Assembly (NCBI GenBank): GCA_022225965.2
Contig: JAKJXP020000099.1
Span: forward strand, 62,001 to 126,000
DNA: 64,000 bases
Direction of reading: 5' to 3'
Source of the DNA: Diatrype stigma
Taxonomy: Eukaryota > Ascomycota > Sordariomycetes > Xylariales > Diatrypaceae
The notes beneath the pieces were generated by a model. That model was given only the letters and a program-made list of their open reading frames with translations, was not told the origin of the DNA and did no database searches. Each line of letters opens with the position of its first letter. Position 1 is the stretch's first letter. This document shows, one piece after another, positions 22,313-34,590 of the stretch. The position numbers were made by a program, and so were the translations under genes.

Positions 22313-23570
22313 TCACGTAGAAGCGAGGCTTCTATCCGCTCCCCATTCCTCGTAGTCCTTCGTAATCGACTCGACCTGGGTCTTGAGGGTCTGTAGTTGC
22401 TTGTCGTAGTCCTCCAAAATCTAGAAGAACAATCTACCATCAGTCTCCGTTTCTCACGAAGCATGTGTTTTCCGCGGGTTTTGCTTACCTTCTTGGCCTT
22501 CGCCTCGACCTCCTCGCCCAGTCCCTCCTGAGATTCGGTACCCCGGTTGTTAATCTCGTTACGCAAACTATCGGCGTACCCCCTCAACAGTATCAGCCGG
22601 CTCCAGAGCTCCTCGGTCCGCGCGCTGAGGGCTGGGTCCGACATGTGCCGGTCCAGCGTGTCCAGCTTGGTCTTCAGCTCGTCTTCCTCCTTGTCCAGCG
22701 AATACCCGCGGTTCCGCAAGACTTGGACCTTGCTAGCCAGGACTAGACACCTCTGCCGCAAGATGGCATGTTTCCGCCGGGCGTTCAGCGCGCGCACGCT
22801 AGTCTGGAGGTCGTGCTGGGATAGGATCTGATCGAGCTGCGTGTTGATCTGGTGCAGGACCGTGTTGAAGTAGGCGAGGGTGTTCTTCTGCGTCAGCAGT
22901 CGGTCGGCGATGGCTTTGAATCCAGTGGCGAGCGCTGGGATCATGCCGGGCGCGGGCTTATCGTGAACGGCCTGTTCCCACTCGCGCGGATCCTCCCCCG
23001 GTGACGGTCCATAAAAGGGGACGCGTGACTGGTCCACCTTGTTGTAGAAGTAGTACTTGAAGACAGTGTTCGGGTTCTGCGGGTTCCATTTGTTCCATAT
23101 CCCCTCGATCTGCTCTGTGATGGGCTTCTGGGCTTTTGGTCGAGCAGGGTTAGCTATCAGTTCAGAATCCCACGAGAACAACGGCTTGACAAGCTGAGCT
23201 TACTCTGGGAAGATTCTCGGCCGGGCTCCCAAATCAAGCTGGACCGCAGCGGCTGTGCTGCTTGGCTTGCGCCTAGAAAACTTGATCCGGCAGGATTAGG
23301 TTGCTGTTGTGACTGCTGCGGCTGTTGTTGCGACTGGGCGAATAGACTTCCACCGAAAGGACTAGGTTGCTGTTGTTGTTGCTGTTGTTGCGGCTGCTGC
23401 TGCTGCTGCTGCTGATTATTTTGCGGCTGCTGCTGATTTGCAGTTTGACCAAAGAGACCGCCAGTATTTGTATTCGTGGTCTGCCCAAATGGACTTTGGT
23501 TTGATGGCGTGGATGTGCTGGCGCCGAAGAGCGATCCGCCCGCAGGCCTCCCGAATATCGAGGTAGACAT
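22313..23570 (-). CDS. NUP57: FG-nucleoporin NUP57 / Nup54 homologue
   Basis: Three exons on the minus strand, 23570-23204, 23132-22489 and 22420-22313, give 372 residues. Residues 1-110 are an FG domain with SIFG, SLFG, PFG and GLFG motifs and a polyglutamine tract (about 48-68) encoded by CAG/CAA repeats. After the splice comes the conserved Nup54 alpha-helical region, opening with an EQIEGIWNKWNPQNPN stretch and continuing as long coiled-coil helices to the C-terminus. Nup57/Nup54 joins Nsp1/Nup62 and Nup49/Nup58 in the central transport channel of the nuclear pore, where FG repeats form the permeability barrier. Length is normal for a filamentous fungus; the polyQ tract is the variable part. 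Confidence 0.92.
23369..23432 (-). repeat. Polyglutamine-encoding CAG/CAA tract in NUP57
   Basis: CTG/TTG-rich on the plus strand; encodes a Q-rich run within the FG region, interrupted by P and N. Confidence 0.8.
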
Positions 23571-24364
23571 AGGCGCCGATGCGTTCCCGACAGTCGCGAT
23601 GTAAGGGACGAGAATGCAGTATGGTTACTATAGGACGCTCGAGGCAGGGGGCAATGCTTCCTTGGAGGAAACTTTTCGCAAGCCTGCAGAACTGCCTAGA
23701 CAGATGGTCTCAAGCAGACAGACAGATAGATAGGCAGAGAAGACGGTGTTGGGTTGTTTATTAGGACCTGGAAAAGAAAGAATGCGTGATTCTTCCCGCC
23801 GTCGTAGCTTCTGTCGCGATGCAGAAAAGCCGATGTGGAAACTAGTAATTATCAATTGTTGATCCCCAAGGTGCAAGAAGTTTCGCTGTTGGTATCGTCG
23901 GAATTTCGTTGGAGACTCGGGCTCAATGTTGATGTTCGGATGTCCAAATGTTTGGATACAGGGTATTCATCCCTCCAGTGAGCCAATGGGGTAGCTGGGC
24001 TGGCAGCTAGACTGGCTTGACTGGCCTGAGCTCCCGTCGTTGGTTGGACTTGGAGCTTTCAAAAATCAAAATCCCATTCCCATTGCCCATGGCGCTGCTC
24101 CGGCGTGGTCCGAGTGCCCACATACAGACATACCCGACTACCACCTGGGCAGTTATGGCGGTGCATTCCCCAGCAGCCGGTGATTAGTGGTTTCGTTCTG
24201 TGGCTCTGTGGCTAGCACCAATCAGCTGCCCCAATTTGTCACTTCAACATCGGCTGCTCCTCCATCTCTCGAAGCCCGAAGTTGAGCTTCGCCATTTAAC
24301 GGATTAACGAATCAACGAACGACAGCCACAACGAGGAGAGACCTCAACAGCACATCTCACAACC
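23571..24364. other. Divergent promoter region between NUP57 and the complex I subunit gene
   Basis: Head-to-head genes. The region contains a CAGACAGACAGATAGATAGGCAG run near 23708-23735. Nothing else supported. Confidence 0.45.
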
Positions 24365-25318
24365 ATGGCGGCCCGGAAGCCCGTGTAAGTCCTCGCTCAT
24401 TCAGTACCTCGGACCCCTCAGTACCTCGACTGGTCGTCTGGTCTGGTCCCCTCTCCAGAAGCTCCCCATAATGCTCTCTCACTAGACGTCATTATTTGTC
24501 GTAGCATCGCTAATCCACCGCCGCCGCCGCCGCCGCCGCCATCGCCACAGCTTCAACCAGCAGGTCCTCTACGACACCACCCCTCTCCCGGATTCTATTC
24601 CGAAGGTGAAGGAACTCGGTGCTACTTCCGCGCCCCTCCTCTCCGCCTCGTTCTTTATCGGCGCACGGTGCCAGCCCTACAACGATGACTACATGCAATG
24701 CAAGACCGAGAACCCCGGCAAGGGCGAGCAGGAATGCTTGAAGGAGGGTCGCCGCGTGACAAGATGTGCCGCCAGCGTGTACGTGAACGTCCGTTAGGAT
24801 TGGAGTCAAGCACCAGGATCTTTATCTCCCCGGCCCAAACCATAAGGCGGAAGGGGGAATGGGAGTAGGCGGTGCGGCACTTCGGGGATAATCAGGCTAA
24901 TCACTAGATTGTCGAGCGCAGGATCGACGACATCAACAAGCACTGCTTAGAGGAGTTCCGCAAGCACTGGCAGTGCCTTGACAACAACAACCACCAGCTA
25001 TGGCAATGCCGCAAGGCCGAATGGAAGCTCAACCAATGCGTCTTCGACAACCTGGTCAGCTTCCCCCGTCCCCTTTTTCGCAACCGATGTCCATTCACAA
25101 CGGCTCTGCTATTATTTCTCCGATGCTAACCGACCGCCACGCTACAGAAACTCGAGAAGGTCATCCCTAACGCCCCCGAGGGCCAGATTCCTGTCCATCT
25201 CCGGACCAAGCAGATCTATGCTCACACCCCTATCTTAAGAGATCCCGGCCAGCCGCCCTACGGCAAGTCCGTACCCCCTGCGTCTGCCCAGGCTCAGTCT
25301 GCTGCACCGGCATCGTAA
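24365..25318 (+). CDS. NDUFA8: NADH:ubiquinone oxidoreductase 20.8 kDa subunit (NDUFA8/PGIV type, CHCH protein)
   Basis: Four exons, 24365-24384, 24551-24778, 24922-25054 and 25148-25318, give 183 residues, the size of the fungal 20.8 kDa subunit. Cysteine pairs typical of twin CHCH folds are visible: RCQPYNDDYMQC then QECLKEGRRVTRC, followed by HCLEEFRKHWQC and QLWQCRKAEWKLNQC. The protein lies on the intermembrane-space side of mitochondrial complex I and takes disulfides through the Mia40 route. The first intron ends after a CCG repeat at CCACAG (24550). An earlier acceptor at 24504 would put a polyproline run in the frame and lose the conserved FNQQVLYDTTPLP start, so it is rejected. The C-terminal tail is Pro/Ala/Gln-rich. 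Confidence 0.93.
24517..24541 (+). repeat. CCG trinucleotide run in the polypyrimidine part of intron 1
   Basis: Seven to eight CCG units directly before the acceptor CATCGCCACAG. Confidence 0.75.
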
Positions 25319-26080
25319 GGCCATTTGTGCCGAACATAAAATTAAAATAAACGATATACTCAACGTTATGAATTGCGAGGGGGGGCGGGAGGAAGGGTGG
25401 TTTGCTGTACATAGAATAATGAATACCAAGGGATTCTACTGAAAGACAAATTATGGATCGCACCTCGTCCTCAAGCCGCGGGTTGTCATGCCGTTGGAAT
25501 AAGAGCAACGCCGCTTCCAAGGTGACTTGGCCTGAGCAAAAGTTGAGCATTTCGTCCACGACAGCACAGTACTGATGTGCGGCTGTTGTACAGTCGATGC
25601 GTAAATTTATGCAGAGTGAGATACTCCAAAACATAACGATGGCTACACCCCATAGACGCAATCTGTACCTTCACGTGTCTTGCCCCCAATATAGGCTCAG
25701 GAGATGACTTCGTGATGTATGTACGCGTGCTGGACCCTAAACTCCAGGATATCTGTTGGCTGACTAGGTAGCTATAGAGGAAATCTATTCACGCAGCCGG
25801 TATGCATATAGGCGGCCAGGCGGATAGCCACGAAGGATGCAGCAAGGCTCCTAGCAGCAAGTCCTAGAAAGAAAGGGGGGGTAAGGGGAGAGCGCAGGAA
25901 GGCGAGAAAGAAGAAGAAGAAGCCAAAGCTCGTTGCACCCTTCCCCTTCCCCGTCCATGCGGGCGGGAGAAAGTGTACGTACCTACTTATTCCACCTGCT
26001 TATCCCACTCCTAGAGGGGAGGGTATATAAGGCATGAAAAGGTGTAAATTATCCAACAATCGGTCGGCAGGTGTCGTTGG

Positions 26081-26210
26081 TACGCACGCCAGCTCTTCGC
26101 CAATGCACGATATGAACCTAAGTCTCTCGATTCAGCTTACATGTTGGGTTGTGAGCCTCCACCGGGAGGTAGTTCGGGCTGGAAGAACCAGGTTCGATTC
26201 CTGGGCGGAC
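26081..26210 (+). repeat. Dispersed coding relic, copy 1 (RFDSWAD)
   Basis: Nucleotide and peptide similarity to 50340-50481 on the same strand: both start GGTACGCACGCC (peptide GTHA), then reach CCAATG (PM). Both end with GAGGTA ... CGxGCTGGA ... AGGTTCGATTCC, peptide EVxxRAGxxRFDSxAD. Copy 1 has lost bases in the EPPPG part, so its frame is broken there. The end also resembles a tRNA T-arm (CCAGG TTCGATT CCTGG), followed by TTCTTTTT. It is either a fragment of an old protein gene or a tRNA-related SINE. Confidence 0.5.
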
Positions 26211-28270
26211 TATTCTTTTTGACTTTATATATGTATATTTACTTTCTCTGCGCTACCAACGTACTTATCTATTGTATTACTTGCATTGATTCGTGAAGGA
26301 ATCACTCACCTGGGACCCGGAAAAGGCGCCGAACTCGAGTTCTAAGGGTACGTTGGTTTCAGAGTGTAAAGAATAATCGACGTCGGCCTGCTGTCACCTA
26401 GAATGAGGAGAGACATAGGTCATTGCATTAGAGACCTCCGCACAACACGGAAAGCATCGTGCTGTCTACTTATACAGGTTGCGCAGGTTAAAAAATAGAA
26501 TTTTGAGTAGTGCTGGACAGAGAGGCATGCATACGTATACACACATATATGTGTACGAGTCCGTCCGCTACCTATAGTGTCATAGTGACAGGTCACACGG
26601 GCCATAAAGGAAAGAAAAGTATTAACCTTGATGTTTGGCTAAACCCTCCGTACACCTTTCTAAAGCCCATAACTATATTAGATCAGCATTGCAACGCGGG
26701 AGATATAAGTGTGGTGCGGCATGGACAGGCGCGCCATACCATCTTATGACATGTCCACCTTGGTGGTCTCTCTAACGCTCTAGTATGGGATCAGCCTCGT
26801 CCCCCAGCTCCTGACCTTTTGCACCCCAGGACTAAGTCCAGATAGATACTTGCCAATCCTAGAGCTTGTGTATCTAGAACTCCTGGTACATTATCGGTAG
26901 AAGTATGCGTGTGCGGGTAAAAAACACTGGCGGATGACAGGTGGAAACCAGCGGACAGCTAACTATCTACCTACTCAGTCAGTGAACCAAACCGTTGTGA
27001 AAGCCCCTCGTAGACACGGAAGTCATTTATAGAGACCCTCAGGCTTTACTATGCTCATGAGATAATCTAGGATAGAGCCATCCGGCTTCTGGCAGCCCGA
27101 CGGTATTTCGTAGCTATTATCTATATGACATTCGCAAAGGTGCACACGGCTACAGAACTAGGCCACCATCTCTATATCTTATGAACTACGTCGTACCGAA
27201 CAGCAAGCGTCCAAACCCCTGACTTAACATCCCAGCTGCCCGGCTACGTACGTTGGCATGTCCGGTGTAAGTAGATGCCTATGCCCCCGTTTCTCCTGCT
27301 CTGCCCCGACTGCCTTGCCAACAAGAACGGTGTAGTCGACAGTCATAAGGACAAGTTATACGCCGCCCCCTTTTCCGCCTTCGTGCCTCACACCCAGTAC
27401 CTCGGAGCTACTGCCAACAGCCAGCCACATGAGGTAGGAATCGTTGACCGTCGGTCTATCTGTTTGTCTCACCTCGCCGAGCCCTAACCAGATTAGCGAA
27501 ACCCGCACTGCTGCTGTGCTGCTGCTGTTTCTCTGCTGCACTCGATGGTGAGGTCGCGGCATCTGCAGGGCCCCTGTCTACATGACGAGGTGCAGCAAAA
27601 GCGGCTCTCTACTCTATGGGCCTGCCTGCAGTGCAACGCATGTTGGGTTGGGGTTGCGGGGTAATCAAGAACGAGTGGACGTCCTTCGCTTATATGGATG
27701 TTCAAGTTCGTGCTCATCAACGCAATAATTACCTACCGGGTTGGACGGAGACGACAAGTCGCTTTTTTTCGCGACGGCTAACTAGTCATTTCATAAGAGG
27801 AGGGCAAGAGGGTTTGTATTCGTCATGAGTTGGTTATGCTGGTTCCCTTAATTACTCCTGTTATGTTCGATGGCTCGAGGCTGTTTACTTGGTTCTGTTG
27901 CCGAAGGTCAAGTGCATACTTAGGCAAGGGGCCGGTTTTGGTGTACTGGTTCGAAACGGTACGACATGCGCTATGATTCAACTATATTCTATGTAGCCAG
28001 ATAGCCCTCTGGACGAAATGCAGTATAACTCTAACGTAATGTTACGCAGACTTTGGGCAACGCGTTGGTAACCTAGGGGTACTTACGCAGACAGCTTGGA
28101 TACATTGATGTGACTTTCGGGGAGACCACCGGTTCGAAAGGTGAGTACTCAAGTAGTACCACGCTGACGTCTTTCAGCCCCAGCCCGAGCCCTAGGGTCT
28201 TTAGAGAACTCCAACGCAGCATTGAGACATGAGGCAATATGTTGATACAGAGGAAAGTCAGACATGGTGC

Positions 28271-28303
28271 AACCAGGTGCTAACCAGGTGCTAACCAGGT
28301 GCT
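28271..28303. repeat. AACCAGGTGCT tandem repeat, three perfect copies
   Basis: Eleven-base unit. Confidence 0.85.
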
Positions 28304-28889
28304 AACTAGTAGTATCTCCAACAAAAGAAAGCAAATGTTTCTTGCCACTTGTCAGACTCAGCGATAAGAATCAGCAACGGGAGCCAGAGCCTTGTCATTG
28401 ATCATTCTTGAACTGGTTGAGGAACTGGCGATGCCTATTACAAAAACGTCAGCCGGGTGTATGCATCAGGGACTATATCGTTGATTTTCTTGTCGTAGAG
28501 GAAAGATGTGGACATGTTTGCCTGGCGGAGTGGTAGTTCAAGCATTGTTCCATCGGGTCTCACCGACCCTGCCAGTGGCGTCCAAAAAGTAAATATCGAC
28601 GTCTAGTGACCAAGGTTATGATATAGCAGTCTTGCCATCAAAATGATAGTCTGTGTTACGGGTTGTGTCATGTGTTCATGCTTCCTTGCAACTACATATT
28701 TCCTGCGGGAGTCGTGGATGACGATGACCTTCTCCTAGAGTAGTATGCAAGCCGTAGAACAGGATTTGTCCTAGGTTCGAATCGTGCCCCTTGTGTGCGA
28801 GCTGCACAGGCTACTTATCGCTATACCACGTCGACGCAATAGCTCATCTTTCTGAGCAACTTGAACATGTTGACAAGATGCCACTCGCG

Positions 28890-29580
28890 TAGGGTCGGGT
28901 AAAACATGTCCTGCGTTGTGCAATGTGCTCGAACAGGTGGGAGAGGAGTCTCCATTTTCGACGTCAGACCATGGCACATACAATATGATCATGACTGAGA
29001 GGGGCAAATGCGCCGAAGGCATTCATAACCTCGAACAAAGGATCGTGTTGACTGGAATCATGGCCGGTATCACGAAGACAAGACCGCACAGTGGGTTCAT
29101 GAGGGTGGCAACTCGGGATTTAGGAGATGTGACGCTTTTGAGACTAGAGGGAATAATCGCAGTGGGACAAGATCCTGTATCCATCCCAACTGTCCACCTA
29201 CGGAGGCGAGACATTCTGGAAAGGTGCCACAGAAGAGAGGACTCTCCGCCATGCTGTTGTGGATGGGATAACAGTGGGAGTCCACAAAACCCATTGAAAG
29301 TAAGAGTCGGCAAATCCCATTCGATAAAAACTGCAACTATCGCAATGCCCCTCTCGCAGCACAGAAGGGAGATTACAAGGCCGGGGTGAAATATCAGCCC
29401 TGCGTTTCCGATCATGATGGTTCGTGGAACCAACGCGATCCAGAGTTCGTATCACGGGTGGGTAATCATGTTTCCGGGTGGCTTGTACAACGTGCCATGG
29501 CTCTTAGATTCGTATGCAAGGCAATAAGTCAGCACCAGTCTTCCCCTGTCGCGAGTTATTGCTCGTTGGTGGCGATATAG
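28890..29580 (+). pseudogene. Possible small multi-exon gene or gene relic, unknown family
   Basis: Three open stretches have protein-like composition and can be joined with canonical, very short introns. An upstream block ends in KCAEGIHNLEQR (about 28890-29044). A second block contains WVHEGGNSGFRRCDAFET (29092-29223). A third contains CNYRNAPLAAQKGDYKAG and VKYQPCVSDHDGSWNQRD (29275-29580). The introns would be 29045-29091 (47 bp) and 29224-29274 (51 bp), both GT...CAG and phase 0. Several cysteines suggest a small secreted-type protein, but no start codon with a signal peptide could be found upstream, so it may be a decayed copy. Confidence 0.3.
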
Positions 29581-30258
29581 GCATGGCGTCAAAGCATCAG
29601 ACGTTGGGATTCGAAACATAGAGCGTATGTAAGAGCGTATGTACGTCAACTCCTTCTGCCCCATGGCTCCTTGCAGTGGATGGAACATAAATGACTTGGT
29701 AGGACGAGGGACACTGGTGGGTAAGTAAGGCGGCCACGAAGTCTCCGTTCCATTGACCAATGGGGATTGATAGCTGAGGAATGGCGGGCTTTAACAACCG
29801 CCCGGCCCGCCGTCTCGTGTTGGCACGGGAGTCCACGCGATTCGATTTGTCTGCTTTGTCAAATATCTATAAGGGAGGTCACACACTCGTAGAGTAACCT
29901 AGCCTAGGATGAGCCTAGGATGGCCCTAATGGGTGAGAAGGAGGCTCTGCTGCTCATGTCGCAAATTCCAATAAGTAGCAGTTCGCCAGCATGCCACAAC
30001 GTCCAGGCTGCAGGGTCCATTGGCATAACAAGCTTGGCATAAGAAACCCATTCCGTATCCAGCCAGCTGGTTTCTACGGCACAGTTCTCTGGCGTAGCGG
30101 TGTTCCAGCTTCTAGGTAACCTTAAAGAAACCAGCAAACATGTAGTAGGTCTTGCCGGGTGTGTCCGCTGTTGTGGCATGGCGATGGCCTCCTTACATAT
30201 GTGCGAGCAGGGATAAAACCCTCCAAGACCTTAGTCTATTAGCCTAGCAAGGCAGGCA

Positions 30259-30305
30259 GAGAGGACAGGCGGAGAGGACAGGCGGAGAGGACAGGCGGAG
30301 AGGCG
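30259..30305. repeat. GAGAGGACAGGCG minisatellite, three copies plus a partial one
   Basis: Perfect 13-bp unit repeated at 30259, 30272 and 30285. Confidence 0.85.
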
Positions 30306-31214
30306 TTCTCCGATGGTCTAGACCATCCCGATTATTATCCCGATTATTCGTCCGGACCTCGGGAGCCGAAGAGAAAGAAGGATAGAGAACTGTTGTGGTC
30401 CCATCAGCTCCGGGTGCTTGATTCTCAAAAATTATGCGGGAGCAGTGAGCACACCGTTAAATCAATCAGGGGGTTGCCGAGTGTTCTGGGGTTATGAGCC
30501 AAGCGAGCCAAGATCCTCCCGGCAGCTCCTTGTCTCTCATCTATGAAGCCCGCGATTCCACGTGAGTTTGCAATCCCACCAATGCAATTCGCGTCAAACA
30601 ACACAAGTTTTGTAAAACTGGTCACTGGGGAGACGGAAACAAACCTCAGATTGAAAGGATCGCAAGCCACAAGGCGTTGGTATACTGCTACTTACATGCA
30701 TTCATATAGATTCGAGTACATTCAAGGTTGGATAGTAGTAATACCTGCCGTGCCTACATAATGACATGAAAGAACGTGTCCTGGTACCAAGCCCTCGACG
30801 TTTCATTTAAGGTTGACACCATTTGAGAATCTCCACCGTCATCAAGTGCGTATTCATGCTAAATGGCTATGTACCATGGGATCTTCACACTTAATCTGGC
30901 ATCCTGAGGCCCCGTGCGTGCCCTGGACGACGATGATCCCCTGGTGTGGACGTAATTCTATAACGAATGGACGCGGCTTGCGAATAGATAACGTGGAAAT
31001 ACGAGTACGCACGCGCAGAGCAGCAGTAAGGCTGATATGTCGCATTGGGATACCAGGTATAATATGGAGATGCGTAGAAGCCCCCAGAGCCCTCACCTCA
31101 CCTCACTTCGCAGGCCTTTACAGGCTCATACCACCTGCAGTCACACAAGTTGCATGCATGCAGGCGCGCAACCAGGCAGCCAGGTTGGGGTTGGGGATGC
31201 AGGAGAGCCAGGGG

Positions 31215-33240
31215 TTGCATGGGTATGTACATACATACCAAGGTACCTAGTAGGTAAACACCGTCACCCAGTACGTAGGTACCTACATACCTTGGTACCT
31301 AGGTACCTGTTTGGGCAGCGGATGTCGGTAGTATTCCGGGTTGCGAATTTCCGGGCCCCCACCAACCATCACGACCGACCGATTCTCGATTTTCGTGGAA
31401 CTGCGCAGGCGCAGGAGCTGGAGCAGGAGAAAAAGGAGCTGGATCGTCAGCAGCCATTACGGAGTCGAGTAAAGCACTATCGTGAAATTTCATTTCCCTC
31501 CACACGATAGCATAAGATCAAAGACGATCAATAGATTGAAAGAGAAGTAGCTACATATGGACTCCTATCGTCCGGTAGTTGGCCACCCGGGCTACCCAGC
31601 TGCTTGCTACTACAACCCATAAGAAGCCCGTAAGAATGGGCAGCGCAACAACCACAGTTTATCATCTACGCACAGGCATCCGATATTCATTGTTGCAAGA
31701 CATCATACATCATCACACTTACATACCTATCCTCTACCCTTATCCTCCATATCCTTAGACTTTAGTAGAATTGTACATACCGGTAAGCGCCTGTCGGATC
31801 AAGCCATAGACGTCATACCGAAGAAAAAGCAGCGGCTATTGTATGCACCTAGGTACCTGGGTACATACTGTATGTGCGTCGGTGTACCAGACCTCATGGT
31901 TCCAGGTTCCATTGGCAGACCGCAGATGCAGGACACGCGTGGCTACCAGGCATTTAGGCTGGCGTGATGATACCTACCTATTGAAGATCACGAACTATTT
32001 ATGTGCCTAGTGGTTAGCACTCGGTAATCGTAAGAATTCTCACTGCTACAGAATTCCGGGTTGGGACGACTGGCAGCCACGTACAGCGGGCAAAGCAGCA
32101 AAGCACGTAAGAGAGCAGAAGCGCGAGCGGCAGAAGAGACGGTCGAGATTAAGCCCGTTTCAGAAAACGCAGGAACAGGGAGCTGGCTTCGTCTGATCGT
32201 ATTCAGGAAGGTTAAAGTCAATGATCTGCGGCAAGCCACAGCAGGGGGCCGGAAGGGGGGCTACGAGCGCGGCAGCGAATCACCGTTGCCCCAGCACCCA
32301 TGCAGCGCCCCAGAGTGCCATTCTAGCGCGCCTGCCCCGCCATTCGTCCCGAACGACCAGGATCGTTAGCAGCTTACCCAACCTGCGGCTTAACCCGAAA
32401 GGGAAACTGCCTGCAAGGTACCAAAGGTACCCAAGATTTGGGGCAGGGGTGGAACGGAGATCGCAACATTGGCACGCTGGGAACAACCAGGACAACCAAG
32501 CCTGGCCAGCACAATCCGAGCACGGGGCAGCCCACGCTGGCCTCACGAAAGATGGGGAGTACGTACTTGAGGGATTATAGGGGGAATAAACTCAGCAACC
32601 AACCAGCAGGCAGGAAGGATAGGAAGGATACTATCGCGGAATATCTACTTAAACCTAACCAAACTACGAGGTAGGCGCTTGAATATAACCAACTATCGTG
32701 ACGGACAGTGTTGATTGATGGTCTAGCCACTACACTAGACTGGACTATGACTACAAAGGCGTGTATAAGCCTATAAGGTAGGTAGGTAGCTTACAGATGT
32801 TCTGTTCCATCATTGGTTTGTTCTAGCTACCCGCGTTGAAACACCGTTTGGATGTTTCGTTTCGTCTGGTTCTTCCCTTCCATGTTTGTTTGGGTGTTCC
32901 CGAGACATGTAGTTACGTGTAAGATGTAGCAAAATCAATTCACTGCCGTACATACATAGGTACTACAGTCTACAGGTATGTAGGTAGGTATGTACATGGG
33001 GCGCCTAACATGTCTGCCTGTCCGCTTCCATCATCGATCATGGATGTTCCAAGTTGTTCTACAGCAGCCCAGCCCAGCAGCCAAACGGCAGACAGTCCCA
33101 GGTTTCCAGGTCCCCTACGTCGTAGAACTTCAGGGTTCCAGCTGCCTACCTGCGCTGCTACTACAGGCTACCTACCCTGCGTATGTATGTTGTGATTGCT
33201 TGCCTGCCTAGGTACTGGACATGTAGTACCTTAGTCCAGG
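31215..33240. repeat. Region dense in TAGGTACC / GGTACCTA / TAGGTAGG words
   Basis: Examples are GGTACCTAGTAGGTA (31242), GTAGGTACCTACATACC (31276), GGTACCTAGGTACCTG (31293), CACCTAGGTACCTGGGTAC (31847), AAGGTACCAAAGGTACCC (32416), AGGTAGGTAGGTAGC (32777) and ATGTAGGTAGGTATGTACATG (32979). Palindromic and self-complementary. Confidence 0.5.
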
Positions 33241-34138
33241 GACAGAACTGCCAGGTGCTAGGCTGTCTGGCTGTCTGGGTAGCCCCACTCCTGGCTCTCC
33301 AACAGCTAAACCTTAGTTAGACGATGTAATTTGGCGGGCTGGCAGTCAGGTCCCTGGGCCCCTACCTGGGTACGCAGCTAGATAGGCTAAGCCAATCAAC
33401 AGGCCAATCAACAAGGACGCCGCAGGGTTGCACTGCCAATCATTCCTTCCTCTCCCGCGTTAATTAAGACGAGATTCTATCCTGCCGCCCGACTACATAC
33501 AGTCGGCCTTTCCCTCCTTCCCTCACCCTCACTCACTTATCCCCAGGTTTGGCCTGCCGCATTCTCGCCCGTTCGTGAGACCTTCAATTCCCACCGACCA
33601 CTCCTACACTCTTTCGTGTTCGCTTTGGCGTACTTACATTCCTTACAACCCACCGTCAAGAGATATCAACTCTCTTCCCAAGTCTAACCACATCATTCAC
33701 TTGTGGTGTCCACCGCCCACCCTCCCGTCCGTCTGTCTGAATCGGTCTACGGTGAAAAGTGTTCTCGTGACGTCTTGTCTCACGACAAATACCTCGCAGA
33801 TACTTGCACTGGTGATCAACTGGATCGATCAATACCTTCCTTGATTTCTCTTCGTTTGGCCATTCCCTCAATTGGACGCCAGTCGCCCGATTACAGACTT
33901 TCGACCGAGTCAAAGAATCCCCCATCAGCTCCGGCAAGCCCTCGCTCATTGAATCCGTTGCGATTGACAGTCGAACAAGTTGCCACTGTCCAACCACACT
34001 TCCATCACATCAAGTGAATCACAGTTGGACGCATCAGTCTATCGTTGCCGTCTCGTCAACTTATAAGTTCTTCCACTGCCTCCATCCGGACAAGAGCACG
34101 AATCGACTCGACACATTAACTGGTGCCCCTTTCACAAG

Positions 34139-34590
34139 GTAAGTTAACTGCCCTTCTGCCATCTTAGTCATCTTCTGTGTCGCCAAGTCGCTTCGTCATG
34201 TCCATGCCAGTTCCCCCTGTTGCTTTGTCAAACGACAAAGGTATTGGATGGTCTTCAAGATTCTGCTTGGCACAGCCACAGTCTTTGTGTGCAAAGACCG
34301 CCACTCGCGCTCGAAGGCCCAAGACCGTGGACCCGACCTGTCTAGACTTCATAACAATGAAGTGACCCTTGTTGTGGTCCGCGTGTCATCTGTGAAGCAG
34401 TCATTGTTTACCCATGTTTTAATCTTATCCCCATACCCGTGCTTTTCTCCAAGAGAAGTCTCGCAAAAACCTACCAAGTTCCAAGCGTTGAGCGCAATTC
34501 CACTCATTATCAGATCTATATATCATTCACACCAATCGTGTTCACATTCTTTTATTTCTTTATCAGTCATTCGCTAATACGCACATACAG
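34139..34590 (+). other. Probable 5'-leader intron of the PR-1-like gene
   Basis: GTAAGT donor at 34139; branch-like GCTAATA and acceptor ACATACAG ending at 34590, six bases before the ATG at 34596. The upstream exon would lie in the CT-rich leader. No long frame crosses it. Confidence 0.45.

Larger units (their letters stand above)
25319..28879. other. Gene-poor region, left part
   Basis: No intact gene seen. Contents: a GAAGAAGAAGAAG run near 25908-25922, the first copy of the RFDS relic (26081-26210), a triple 11-bp repeat at 28271-28303, and an A-box-like TGGCGGAGTGG near 28523. ORFs are short and erratic. Confidence 0.45.
29581..34138. other. Gene-poor region, right part
   Basis: No supported gene. 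It holds the 13-bp minisatellite at 30259-30305 and many GGTACC/TAGGTA words at 31215-33240. CT-rich sequence at 33440-33700 probably belongs to the promoter and leader of the PR-1-like gene. ORFs on both strands overlap at random. Confidence 0.45.

Noticed and set aside
24505..24550. CCG-encoded polyproline exon extension in NDUFA8 using the acceptor at 24504
   Set aside because: It would shift the frame and lose the conserved FNQQVLYDTTPLP start; the acceptor at 24550 restores it.
28750..28800. tRNA-like GGTTCGAATCGTGCC
   Set aside because: B-box-like word only; the flanking bases do not pair as a T-arm and no A-box is at the right distance.
33575..34017. Plus- and minus-strand ORFs of about 90-113 residues before the PR-1-like gene
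   Set aside because: CT-rich leader-like sequence; Pro/Ser/Thr bias comes from base composition, and the leader-intron donor follows directly.
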